A DNA stretch of 6,547 nucleotides, taken from positions 1 to 6,547 of the forward strand of contig JAOZRF010000161.1 of NCBI GenBank assembly GCA_029940245.1. The letters run 5' to 3'. The position numbers were made by a program, and so were the translations under genes. The notes beneath the pieces were generated by a model that had not been told where the DNA came from, made no database searches, and saw nothing but the letters and a program-made list of their open reading frames with translations. Of this stretch, positions 1-5,710 are shown in pieces (positions within the stretch are counted from its first letter, which is position 1; each line of letters opens with the position of its first letter). Source of the DNA: Desulfobacula sp. GTDB lineage: Bacteria; Desulfobacterota; Desulfobacteria; Desulfobacterales; Desulfobacteraceae.

Positions 1-55
1 TCTTTTTTTTCATTCTTTGCTTTAATACGTCGGTTTTGCTTTTTATTTTTACCAT
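1..55 (-). CDS. Possible N-terminus of a leftward gene cut by the window edge
   Basis: On the minus strand an ATG at 55-53 opens a frame that stays open to the left edge and reads MVKIKSKTDVLKQRMKKK, a lysine-rich start. An AGG lies 5 bases before the ATG, giving a weak but correctly spaced ribosome binding site. A minus-strand TATAAT (112 to 107) could serve as its -10 box, without a convincing -35. Only 18 codons are visible and the stretch is A/T-rich, so it could be chance. No family can be assigned. If real, it is divergent from hisI and the GC-rich block lies upstream of it. Confidence 0.28.
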   Translation of the reverse strand, partial: MVKIKSKTDVLKQRMKKK

Positions 56-88
56 AGCAACCTAGATTATGATTTAAAAATAATGATT

Positions 89-116
89 TTGGATAGTTAT
101 TATCAGATTATATATT
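89..116 (+). promoter_or_regulatory. Candidate sigma70-type promoter upstream of the GC-rich block
   Basis: TTGGAT (89-94) is followed after 16 bases by TATATT (111-116). Transcription from here would start near 123 and carry the whole GC-rich block into the hisI leader. The surrounding DNA is about 18% GC (counted over 61-120), so chance matches to -10 boxes are expected. This is a prediction from consensus only. Confidence 0.3.
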
Positions 117-144
117 AGATAGCAATAGTTATGGCATGGTTAAC

Positions 145-292
145 CCTGATCCTTCATCAAGGTGGCACCTGCTGCGTTGACTGCGGTCGTTTCTCCTTGC
201 GGAGTATGACGTATCCGCCTCACCCGTCACTCCCTGCCGTATTGTATCCGGCATCCTGCTGAGGGAAATGTCAGGCTGTGCCGACGGAATTA
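145..292. other. GC-rich, hairpin-prone block; possible structured RNA leader or intergenic repeat
   Basis: GC is about 57% across 141-290, against about 17-18% in the 60 bases sampled on either side (61-120 and 301-360). Visible stems, in plus coordinates, are CCTT 151-154 with AAGG 159-162; CTCC 193-196 with GGAG 201-204; TGCCG 235-239 with CGGCA 249-253, enclosed by CCTCA 218-222 with TGAGG 260-264; and a possible closing stem CCTGA 145-149 with TCAGG 271-275. GCGGA 199-203 can instead pair with TCCGC 214-218, which excludes the CTCC/GGAG hairpin. An imperfect direct repeat occurs at 164-174 and 250-261. Read on the minus strand, the CTCC/GGAG hairpin has a GCAA (GNRA) loop, which hints at a minus-strand RNA, but the strand is undecided. 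I do not recognise it as a known riboswitch, 6S, SRP, tmRNA or RNase P RNA. A dispersed repeat is an equally good explanation. Confidence 0.4.
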
Positions 293-305
293 TCAGCAAT
301 AAAAT

Positions 306-334
306 TTGACTTTTTTAACAATATCGGTTATTTA
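306..334 (+). promoter_or_regulatory. Probable sigma70-type promoter for the hisI operon
   Basis: TTGACT (306-311, five of six bases matching the -35 consensus) is followed by a 17-base spacer and TATTTA (329-334). Transcription would begin around 341, giving a leader of about 37 bases before hisI and excluding the GC-rich block. It is the best promoter match in the upstream region. Confidence 0.5.
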
Positions 335-359
335 ATCGAACTTTGATTATTATTTTTTA

Positions 360-380
360 AGGGAGTTACTGGATGTAATG
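360..380 (+). promoter_or_regulatory. hisI ribosome binding site with an overlapping ATG-TAA start-stop
   Basis: The Shine-Dalgarno AGGGAG (360-365) is followed after 7 bases by ATG (373-375), which is immediately stopped by TAA (376-378). The true hisI ATG (378-380) overlaps that stop codon, as ATGTAATG, and sits 12 bases from the Shine-Dalgarno. The better spaced start therefore leads to a null peptide, and hisI translation may depend on re-initiation or a longer spacing. The arrangement is seen directly; any regulatory role is inference. Confidence 0.4.
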
Positions 381-764
381 GTAAAACTTGATTTTGAGCT
401 TGATTTTAAAAAAGGCAATGGATTGATTCCCGCCATTGCACAGGATTATAAAACCAATGAAGTCCTGATGCTTGCCTATATGAATGAACAAGCCTTTGAT
501 GAAACAATAAAGAGTGGAAAAGCCACATACTACAGCAGATCAAGGAAGGGTTTATGGAAAAAAGGGGAAACTTCAGGTCATTTGCAGAATGTGAGGGAAA
601 TCCGGGTGGATTGTGATAATGACAGCGTCCTTTTAAAGGTGGATCAGGTAGGGGATGCGGCTTGCCATAAAGGGTATAAAAGCTGTTTTTTTTCAAAAGT
701 CGAAGGAAATGAGTTGAAAATTGTAGAATCAAAAATTTTTGACCCAAAAGAGGTATATAAATAA
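378..764 (+). CDS. hisI: Phosphoribosyl-AMP cyclohydrolase (PRA-CH, HisI)
   Basis: The product is 128 residues, the size of a stand-alone PRA-CH domain; the PRA-PH (HisE) half found in fused HisIE proteins is absent. The enzyme opens the adenine ring of phosphoribosyl-AMP to give ProFAR in cytosolic histidine biosynthesis. Visible family signatures are the N-terminal [11 protein letters not shown] (13-23), [10 protein letters not shown] (51-60), GETSGH (63-68) and the metal-binding cluster: C79-D-x-D82, C96-H97 and C103. The three cysteines correspond to the zinc ligands known for the family and the CDxD aspartates to the magnesium site. The ATG at 378 is chosen because the only nearer-spaced ATG (373) is stopped at once. 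The stop codon overlaps the hisG start by one base (TAATG), which suggests translational coupling. An intact, ordinary enzyme; identification is secure. Confidence 0.96.
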   Translation: MVKLDFELDFKKGNGLIPAIAQDYKTNEVLMLAYMNEQAFDETIKSGKATYYSRSRKGLWKKGETSGHLQNVREIRVDCDNDSVLLKVDQVGDAACHKGYKSCFFSKVEGNELKIVESKIFDPKEVYK

Positions 765-1639
765 TGGGAAAAACATTGAAATTAGGGATTCCAAAGGGAA
801 GCCTTCAGAATGCAACCATAAATCTTTTTAATAAATCCGGGTGGAAAATCAATGTAGAAGGAAGAAGTTATTTTCCTGATATTAATGATGATACGATTGA
901 ATGTGCCCTGTGCCGTGCCCAGGAAATGTCCATAAACGTTGAAAGTGGTATCATTGATGCTGGGCTGACAGGACTTGACTGGATTGCCGAGCATGAATCC
1001 GATGTCCATGTGGTGGCGGATTTGATTTATTCAAAGGTCAGTGCCCGCCCTGCAAGATGGGTGGTTGCAGTTGCAAATGATTCTCCCATGAAAACCCTTG
1101 AAGACCTTAAAGGAAAAACCATTTCCACAGAGCTTTTAAAATTTACAAAACGTTTTTTTAAAGACCGGAATATAGATGTAAACGTAAAATTTTCCTGGGG
1201 TGCCACAGAAGCCAAAATTGTCTCAGGGCTTGCAGATGCCATTGTGGAAATCACGGAAACCGAAAGTACCATCAGGGCGAATAACTTAAGGGTCATCCAT
1301 GAAGTAATGGAAACCAATACCCAGTTGATTGCAAATAAGACAGCCTGGGAAAATCCTGTGAAAAGAGAAAAAATTGAACAGATATCCCTGTTGTTGCAGG
1401 CAGCGTTGCTTGCTGATAAGCTTGTGGGAATTAAAATGAATGTGCCGGAAAATAAAATTGCAAAGGTAGTGTCCCTTCTTCCAAGCCTTAATGCACCCAC
1501 CATCGCATCCTTGTATCAATCCGACTGGTATTCCGTGGAAACCATTGTTGATACCGGGCGGGTTCGGGATTTGATACCACAGCTCTTAAAAGCCGGGGCA
1601 GAAGGCATTATTGAATATCCTTTAAACAAGGTGCTGTAA
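764..1639 (+). CDS. hisG: ATP phosphoribosyltransferase, long form (HisG)
   Basis: HisG condenses ATP with PRPP, the first and feedback-controlled step of histidine biosynthesis. At 291 residues this is the long form, with two periplasmic-binding-like catalytic lobes (about 1-215) and a C-terminal ACT-like regulatory domain (about 216-291), so it should be inhibited by histidine without needing HisZ. Signatures are LGIPKGSLQ (7-15), RAQEMSINVE with DAGLTGLDWI (51-74), FSWGATEAKI (143-152), the PRPP-loop segment GLADAIVEITETESTIRANN (155-174) and the C-terminal EYPLNKVL (284-291). In the PRPP loop the glycine usual in ETGxT is glutamate (E167, codon GAA at 1262-1264), which is unusual for a binding loop; everything else looks intact. 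GAGG (750-753) lies 10 bases before the ATG. The stop abuts the next start (TAAATG). Confidence 0.96.
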   Translation: MGKTLKLGIPKGSLQNATINLFNKSGWKINVEGRSYFPDINDDTIECALCRAQEMSINVESGIIDAGLTGLDWIAEHESDVHVVADLIYSKVSARPARWVVAVANDSPMKTLEDLKGKTISTELLKFTKRFFKDRNIDVNVKFSWGATEAKIVSGLADAIVEITETESTIRANNLRVIHEVMETNTQLIANKTAWENPVKREKIEQISLLLQAALLADKLVGIKMNVPENKIAKVVSLLPSLNAPTIASLYQSDWYSVETIVDTGRVRDLIPQLLKAGAEGIIEYPLNKVL

Positions 1640-2797
1640 ATGAAACCTGCCAATAGATGTAAACAGATAACCCCTTTTATTGTTATGGAGATAATGGAAA
1701 AAATCCATAAAATGGAAAGCACAGGTATTGATGTTATCCATATGGAGATTGGAGAGCCTGATTTTAATGTTCCAGCATGTGTCAATAAGGTCAGCATTGA
1801 CGCTTTAGCGGAAAATAAGACACACTATACCCACAGTCTTGGCGATATCCGTCTTAGGGAGGCCATCAGCGAGTATCATAAAATTACCTATAATACCATC
1901 ATCGATCCGGGTCAGATTCTGGTGACCTCAGGTACTTCTCCGGCCATGCTTTTGTTGTTCTCCGTCCTTGTAAATCCCGGGGATGAGATCATTATTTCTG
2001 ATCCCCACTATGCCTGTTATGCAAATTTCATCAATTATGTTCAAGGCGTGCCAGTGACAGTTCCTGTTTTTGAAGACCAGGGATTTATTTATACGCCTGA
2101 AGCAATAAAAGAGAAAATAACCTCAAAAACCCGTGCTGTTTTTATCAATTCCCCCTCCAATCCAACTGGAAATGTCATCCCGAAAGAAAGATTGCAGCAG
2201 ATTGTGGATATTGCAGAAGCCAATAACCTTTATGTGATTTCAGATGAAATTTATCATGGACTTGTCTATGAAGGCAAAGAGCATTCAATCTATGAATTTA
2301 CAGATAATGCCTTTTTATTGAACGGGTTTTCAAAACTTTTTGCAATGACAGGTCTTCGTCTTGGGTATTTGATAGCACCGCCTGAATTTATAAGGGCCTT
2401 GCAGATCCTCCAGCAGAATTTTTTTATATGTGCAAATTCCGTTGTTCAGCTTGCCGGTGTTGCAGCCTTAAAAAATGCCTATAAAGAAACTCAGATGATG
2501 AGAGAGACTTACAATAAACGTCGCATCTATGTCATAGATAGGTTAAAGCAGATGGGCTTTGGGATAAAAGTTGAGCCAACAGGTGCATTTTATGTGTTTG
2601 CCAATGCAAAACATATTTCAACGAATTCATATTCCCTTGCTGTTGATATTCTGGAAAAGGCCCATGTCGGGGTCACTCCGGGGATTGATTTTGGAGAAAA
2701 TGGCGAAGGCTATTTGCGGTTTTCCTATGCAAATTCCATGGAGAATCTGAAAATCGGTCTTGACCGCATGGAAGGATATTTAAAAGAGCTGTCATGA
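1640..2797 (+). CDS. Class I/II pyridoxal-phosphate aminotransferase
   Basis: A complete 385-residue fold-type I aminotransferase of the AspC/alanine-transaminase-like group. Visible features are MEIGEPDF (35-42), the PLP-contacting TSGTSPAML (96-104), SPSNPTG (171-177, N174 contacting the cofactor), SDEIY (201-205, D202 pairing with the pyridine nitrogen), the Schiff-base lysine K232 in SKLFAMTGLRLGY, and R360 in LRFSYA, which binds the substrate carboxylate. Placement directly after hisG raises the possibility that it acts as histidinol-phosphate aminotransferase, but the motifs look like the broad AspC-like subgroup rather than typical HisC, so the substrate is left open (aspartate, alanine, aromatic or histidinol-phosphate). 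AAGG (1628-1631) sits 8 bases before the ATG, and no gap separates it from hisG. Its TGA overlaps the engB ATG (ATGA), indicating coupling. Confidence 0.9.
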   Translation: MKPANRCKQITPFIVMEIMEKIHKMESTGIDVIHMEIGEPDFNVPACVNKVSIDALAENKTHYTHSLGDIRLREAISEYHKITYNTIIDPGQILVTSGTSPAMLLLFSVLVNPGDEIIISDPHYACYANFINYVQGVPVTVPVFEDQGFIYTPEAIKEKITSKTRAVFINSPSNPTGNVIPKERLQQIVDIAEANNLYVISDEIYHGLVYEGKEHSIYEFTDNAFLLNGFSKLFAMTGLRLGYLIAPPEFIRALQILQQNFFICANSVVQLAGVAALKNAYKETQMMRETYNKRRIYVIDRLKQMGFGIKVEPTGAFYVFANAKHISTNSYSLAVDILEKAHVGVTPGIDFGENGEGYLRFSYANSMENLKIGLDRMEGYLKELS

Positions 2798-3387
2798 TCA
2801 TTAAAAGCGTGGAGTTTATTAAAAGTGCTGTTAAACCATCCCAGTACCCTGAATATGATTTCCTGGAAATCGCATTTGCAGGCCGTTCCAATGTTGGAAA
2901 ATCCTCTTTGATCAATACACTGATCCAGAGAAAAGAGTTGGTGAAGACAAGTTCAAAACCGGGGTGTACCCAGCTGATCAATTTTTTTCTGGTCAATGAA
3001 AATCTTTCTTTTGTGGATCTTCCAGGATATGGCTATGCTAAAGTATCAAAAAAAATCAGGTCCCAATGGCAGCCAATGGTTAATCTGTATCTTTCCAACC
3101 GCAAAAGTCTTTTGGGTTTGGTTTTACTGATTGATATTCGAAGAGACCCTGAAAAAGAAGAATTTGGACTGATGGACTGGCTGGAAGTTCATGGGATACC
3201 CTATTTATTGGTTTTAACAAAATCTGATAAATTATCAAAAACAAAGCAGGAGAAAAGACTTTTATCCATTTGTTCCCAGATGAGCCGGGAAAAGAACAAG
3301 GTTATTCTTTTTTCAACCAGGACAAAAACGGGGAGAGATACTATTTTAGAGGAAATCGAGAGTTTAATGGGTGGGTATAATGAATAA
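2794..3387 (+). CDS. engB: Ribosome biogenesis GTPase YsxC/YihA (EngB)
   Basis: A 197-residue TRAFAC-class small GTPase of the EngB family, which acts in late assembly of the 50S ribosomal subunit in the cytosol. All five G motifs are visible: G1 GRSNVGKS (30-37), G2 with T59 in KPGCTQ, G3 DLPGYGYAK (75-83), G4 TKSD (142-145) and G5 STR (174-176). The YGYAKV and QWQPMVNLYL segments are typical of EngB rather than Era or Der. Length is normal for the family. The start overlaps the preceding stop as ATGA; the local Shine-Dalgarno is weak (GAG at 2786-2788), so translation probably depends on coupling. The end overlaps era. Next to era it forms a small ribosome-assembly pair; engB and era need not be neighbours in other bacteria. 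Confidence 0.95.
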   Translation: MIIKSVEFIKSAVKPSQYPEYDFLEIAFAGRSNVGKSSLINTLIQRKELVKTSSKPGCTQLINFFLVNENLSFVDLPGYGYAKVSKKIRSQWQPMVNLYLSNRKSLLGLVLLIDIRRDPEKEEFGLMDWLEVHGIPYLLVLTKSDKLSKTKQEKRLLSICSQMSREKNKVILFSTRTKTGRDTILEEIESLMGGYNE

Positions 3388-4276
3388 GGAAAATGAAAAT
3401 AATTTTCGATCAGGATTTGTCGGGATCATTGGTGCTCCCAATGCAGGAAAATCTACCTTGCTAAACCAGGTGCTGGGTCAGAAAATTTCCATTACATCTA
3501 AAAAACCTCAGACGACCCGGGATAAAATTCTTGGTATTGTTAACAGGCCCACATCCCAGATAATTTTCGTTGATACGCCCGGGATACATAAAAGTACCAC
3601 TCTGTTAAACAAAAGAATTGTTGGGCAGGCCATGCTGGCCATGGAAGATGTAGATGTGGTATTGTTTATGGTAGATGTTTCATCCAGAAATTATTCAGCA
3701 GAGAAACTGATCATATCGCAAATGAAAAAAATACCTAAACCAATTATTCTTGCGCTGAATAAGATAGATTTGGTTAAAAAGGAACAGGTCTATACCCTTG
3801 TCAAAGAATTTCAACAATTGCATGAGTTTAAAGCCATTATACCGGTTTCAGCTAAAAAGAATATTCAGATAGAAAACATCATTGAAGAAGTTGAAAGATC
3901 ATTGGCCAAAGGTCCCAGGTTGTTCCCTGAAGAGACATTTACAGATGTGTCGGAAAAATTTATGGTAAAAGAGATTATCAGGGAAAAAGTATTCAGATTA
4001 ACAGGAATGGAGATCCCATATTCAAGTGCAGTGACTGTGGATTCATTTGAAGTGGAAAAAAAGCTGATTGTCATCCATGCCAGCATCCATGTCATCAGGG
4101 ATTCTCAAAAGGGTATCATCATTGGGAAAAAAGGGGCCATGCTGTCACAAATCGGAACAAAAGCAAGAAAAGACATTGAGCAAATGACCGGGCAAAAGGT
4201 GCTGCTGAAATTGTTTGTAAAAGTTACAAAACACTGGGTTGACAATTCAAGAATTTTGGATGAGTTTGGATACTAA
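3380..4276 (+). CDS. era: GTPase Era
   Basis: Era binds 16S rRNA near its 3' end and helps 30S maturation. With the ATG at 3380 it has 298 residues, close to the usual length of about 300. The GTPase domain shows G1 GAPNAGKS (18-25), G2 QTTRDK (44-49), G3 DTPG (65-68), G4 NKID (127-130) and G5 SAK (157-159). The C-terminal KH domain carries GIIIGKKG (245-252), the GxxG RNA-binding loop, and ends in KVTKHWVDNSRILDEFGY. An in-frame GTG at 3371 would add three residues (17-base overlap with engB). The ATG is preferred because of the GGTGG-like purine stretch just upstream and the more usual 8-base overlap. It is followed after 3 bases by the HNH gene. Intact and unremarkable as a protein. Confidence 0.95.
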   Translation: MNKENENNFRSGFVGIIGAPNAGKSTLLNQVLGQKISITSKKPQTTRDKILGIVNRPTSQIIFVDTPGIHKSTTLLNKRIVGQAMLAMEDVDVVLFMVDVSSRNYSAEKLIISQMKKIPKPIILALNKIDLVKKEQVYTLVKEFQQLHEFKAIIPVSAKKNIQIENIIEEVERSLAKGPRLFPEETFTDVSEKFMVKEIIREKVFRLTGMEIPYSSAVTVDSFEVEKKLIVIHASIHVIRDSQKGIIIGKKGAMLSQIGTKARKDIEQMTGQKVLLKLFVKVTKHWVDNSRILDEFGY

Positions 4277-4279
4277 GCC

Positions 4280-4573
4280 ATGGATCAGTTTTTGAGTCTC
4301 CCAGAGGAATCCTTTTTAAAAAAAGAAAGGGACAAAGCACGGAAATTGCGATCCAGTCAATGGTGGAAGCGGAAACGCTCTTCAGGAATTTGTCAGTATT
4401 GTAAAAATTTTTTTTTACCAAAAGAACTGACCATGGATCATATCATCCCTTTAGCCCTTGGCGGAAAATCGGAAAAATTTAATCTTGTGCCATGCTGCAA
4501 AGAATGTAACACGAAAAAAAATCAGCTACTTCCCTGGGAATGGGAAGAGTATATGACGTCCATAAAACAATAA
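4280..4573 (+). CDS. Small HNH endonuclease-family protein
   Basis: A 97-residue protein with a complete HNH fold signature: C38-x2-C41 (ICQYC), then MDHIIPLALGG (52-62) with the D53-H54 pair, N68 in FNLVPCC, C73-x2-C76-N77 and K79/K80. The four cysteines would hold a structural zinc and H54 would be the general base, with N68 and N77 in the HNN arrangement common in this family. The basic N-terminus (KKERDKARKLRSSQWWKRKR, 14-33) could contact nucleic acid. It starts 3 bases after the era stop without a clear Shine-Dalgarno, so it is probably translated by coupling to era, and the terminator begins inside its stop codon. It is therefore the last gene of a housekeeping operon rather than part of a visible restriction, phage or intron module. 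Substrate unknown; DNA or RNA nicking is inferred from the family only. Confidence 0.85.
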   Translation: MDQFLSLPEESFLKKERDKARKLRSSQWWKRKRSSGICQYCKNFFLPKELTMDHIIPLALGGKSEKFNLVPCCKECNTKKNQLLPWEWEEYMTSIKQ

Positions 4574-4607
4574 ACAGCGGCGAAGAATTTTCTTATCCGC
4601 TGTTTTT
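4572..4607. terminator. Bidirectional intrinsic terminator
   Basis: A 9-base-pair stem, AAACAGCGG (4572-4580) with CCGCTGTTT (4597-4605), has an inner AAGA/TCTT extension across its 16-base loop. On the plus strand it runs into TTTTT (4603-4607); on the minus strand the stem is followed by TTTATTGTTTT. It overlaps the HNH stop codon and lies 19 bases beyond the stop of the convergent gene at 4626, so it can end transcription of both. Confidence 0.85.
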
Positions 4608-4625
4608 ATTTAAATTAGAATCAAT

Positions 4626-5387
4626 TTATTTTTTGTTGCAGAGCCTGTGAATAGTCTGCGCATGCCATTCTCCACGACCGGAAAATGTGGGTTGACCCAA
4701 CTCAACCAAACGGTTTGCAACCATGTCAAATGTGGCACCTTTAGCCCTCATGCTGTAAATGATATCCATGACAGCTTCTCGACTGAGAAGGTTTTTGTCA
4801 TCTGAAATTTTTTCTTCAGTCTTTTTCACAATTATTTTTTTTCTTTTTCGAAGGACAGGTTTTTTAGGTCCAGTGGTCTCAATAATCGTTTTAACCGGTT
4901 TGATCATTTCAACCGGTTCAGTTAATTCAATTTCAGGCGTTTGAGAGGTTACAAAATGGTTTTCAAAACTTTTTTCCGAGGTATTATCTTTCTTGGGTTT
5001 TGTTTTTTGTTCAGGAGCAATATTCATATAATCTACAATTCTTTCAACTGCAATGGCCTGCCGCTCTATCATCTCTGCCATTCTTTCCTGGATATTGATC
5101 AGGTAATCCTGATTTTTTGCCAAGTTTTCAATATGACCGGATAAGTTCTCAATTGCATCTGTCAGCATGGATGTCGTTGATATCTCATCTATTGGAAGCT
5201 GATTGCCAGCTTGATTTTGTATGGGAGTCCTTTTCATTCCCTGGTTTCTATTATTCTGATACCCGCCGGAAGAATGAAACCTTGGTGTGCTGGTATAGTG
5301 ATAAGCATTATCAGAGTTTTTGCGTGTTTTGGGCGTGCGTGGTTTTTCAGCCTGACCATTACGAAGGCTTTGTAAAAAATCGTTCAT
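4626..5387 (-). CDS. Hypothetical protein, coiled-coil middle and recombinase-like helix-turn-helix C-terminus
   Basis: I do not recognise this 253-residue protein. Residues 1-70 are polar and low in hydrophobics (Asn, Gln, Ser, Arg, Lys), probably disordered. Residues about 71-121 are a continuous amphipathic helix without helix breakers (TDAIENLSGHIENLAKNQ and onward), a likely coiled coil for oligomerisation. Residues about 125-200 form an acidic then basic linker, with a lysine/arginine cluster at 175-189. Residues 204-251 read EAVMDIIYSMRAKGATFDMV, then LGQPTFSGRGEWHAQTIHRL, which resembles the Recombinase-domain motif (IA..L...GipT..G..W....V..i) of large serine recombinases. No catalytic resolvase domain is present, so a DNA-binding or scaffold role is likelier than recombination. 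There are no membrane segments or signal peptide. GGGAGG (5404-5399) lies 11 bases before the ATG; an earlier ATG at 5396 is stopped after two codons. It is transcribed against the era operon and away from queF. Confidence 0.75.
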   Translation of the reverse strand: MNDFLQSLRNGQAEKPRTPKTRKNSDNAYHYTSTPRFHSSGGYQNNRNQGMKRTPIQNQAGNQLPIDEISTTSMLTDAIENLSGHIENLAKNQDYLINIQERMAEMIERQAIAVERIVDYMNIAPEQKTKPKKDNTSEKSFENHFVTSQTPEIELTEPVEMIKPVKTIIETTGPKKPVLRKRKKIIVKKTEEKISDDKNLLSREAVMDIIYSMRAKGATFDMVANRLVELGQPTFSGRGEWHAQTIHRLCNKK

Positions 5388-5404
5388 TTAGTTCATATCC
5401 TCCC
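5385..5404 (-). promoter_or_regulatory. Ribosome binding site with a two-codon mini-frame before the hypothetical gene
   Basis: On the minus strand GGGAGG (5404-5399) is followed by ATG AAC TAA (5396-5388), and the gene's ATG (5387-5385) abuts that stop. The first ATG is only 2 bases from the Shine-Dalgarno, too close for efficient use, which supports 5387 as the start. The arrangement echoes the ATG-TAA overlap before hisI. Confidence 0.4.
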
Positions 5405-5481
5405 TGGGACAATTTAATGATAACAAAAATGGTATTATTAAACTTGACAAAAGTGCTTAAAGTTTTTTAACGCATTAATTT

Positions 5482-5509
5482 TTAAAGAAAGTTTCGAAAC
5501 TTTCTTTAA
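5482..5509. repeat. Perfect 28-base palindrome, candidate operator or hairpin
   Basis: The left arm TTAAAGAAAGTTTC is followed with no spacer by its exact reverse complement, centred between 5495 and 5496. A plus-strand TATAAT lies at 5517-5522, which would place the expected -35 region (about 5494-5499) inside the palindrome. This fits an operator bound by a dimeric repressor. No T-run follows either arm, so a terminator is unlikely. As RNA it would form a 12-base-pair hairpin with a UCGA loop. Its position between two divergent genes would let it control either. Confidence 0.5.
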
Positions 5510-5637
5510 TCGTCAGTATAATATTCCGAGTGTCTACTTATCCTTTTTTCTCGGGCTCTTGTCAAGCTTTTTTTACGAACTTTTCTACGATTTGGCAAAT
5601 GGCGATACAAATGCGCTTTTTCACTGTTTTTATTCGT

Positions 5638-5666
5638 TTGAAACAAGACGGCCTTTATGATAAAAT
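5638..5666 (+). promoter_or_regulatory. Probable sigma70-type promoter for queF
   Basis: TTGAAA (5638-5643), a 17-base spacer and TAAAAT (5661-5666) give a good consensus match. The start point would fall near 5673, leaving a leader of about 38 bases that contains the CTAAGGA ribosome binding site. The 28-base palindrome is about 130 bases upstream of this promoter. Confidence 0.5.
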
Positions 5667-5710
5667 TCATTATTTAATAATTTTTTTTAAAAACTAAGGA
5701 TAAAATCATC

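Larger units (their letters stand above)
5388..5710. other. Divergent intergenic region between the hypothetical gene and queF
   Basis: This 323-base AT-rich stretch contains no credible gene. Left to right it holds the minus-strand ribosome binding site, a minus-strand TTGTCA (5449-5444) without a well-spaced -10, the 28-base palindrome (5482-5509), a plus-strand TATAAT (5517-5522) just beyond it, a loose stem CCGAG 5526-5530 with CTCGG 5550-5554, several T-runs, and the queF promoter and ribosome binding site. No tRNA or convincing riboswitch is visible. Confidence 0.6.

Noticed and set aside
131..262. Small plus-strand frame of 43 codons beginning MAWLTLILHQ within the GC-rich block
   Set aside because: It has no Shine-Dalgarno, is cysteine- and proline-rich without a recognisable pattern, and the opposite strand is equally open here. 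The openness follows from high GC content.
137..292. Minus-strand frame across the same block, ending GLTMP
   Set aside because: It lacks a start signal and any family motif. Stem-loops account for the sequence better than coding.
1027..1503. Long minus-strand frame opposite hisG, with others opposite hisI, the aminotransferase and era
   Set aside because: They lie antisense to secure genes, have no ribosome binding sites and no recognisable motifs.
3371..3379. GTG start for era, three codons upstream of the chosen ATG
   Set aside because: It is possible, but GTG is a weaker initiator, and the ATG at 3380 has a purine-rich stretch before it and a shorter overlap with engB.
4759..5470. Plus-strand frames opposite the hypothetical gene
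   Set aside because: They are Phe/Ser/Leu-rich translations of the complement of a Lys/Glu-rich gene. The minus-strand gene has a good ribosome binding site and a terminator.
5526..5574. CCGAG/CTCGG stem followed by a T-run as a terminator or attenuator in the queF leader
   Set aside because: The stem is only 5 base pairs with a 19-base loop and lies well before the T-run; support is too weak.
5641..5700. Full preQ1-I riboswitch before queF
   Set aside because: Only the tail matches; no P1 stem or pseudoknot partner is visible, so it is reported as a weak finding rather than annotated.
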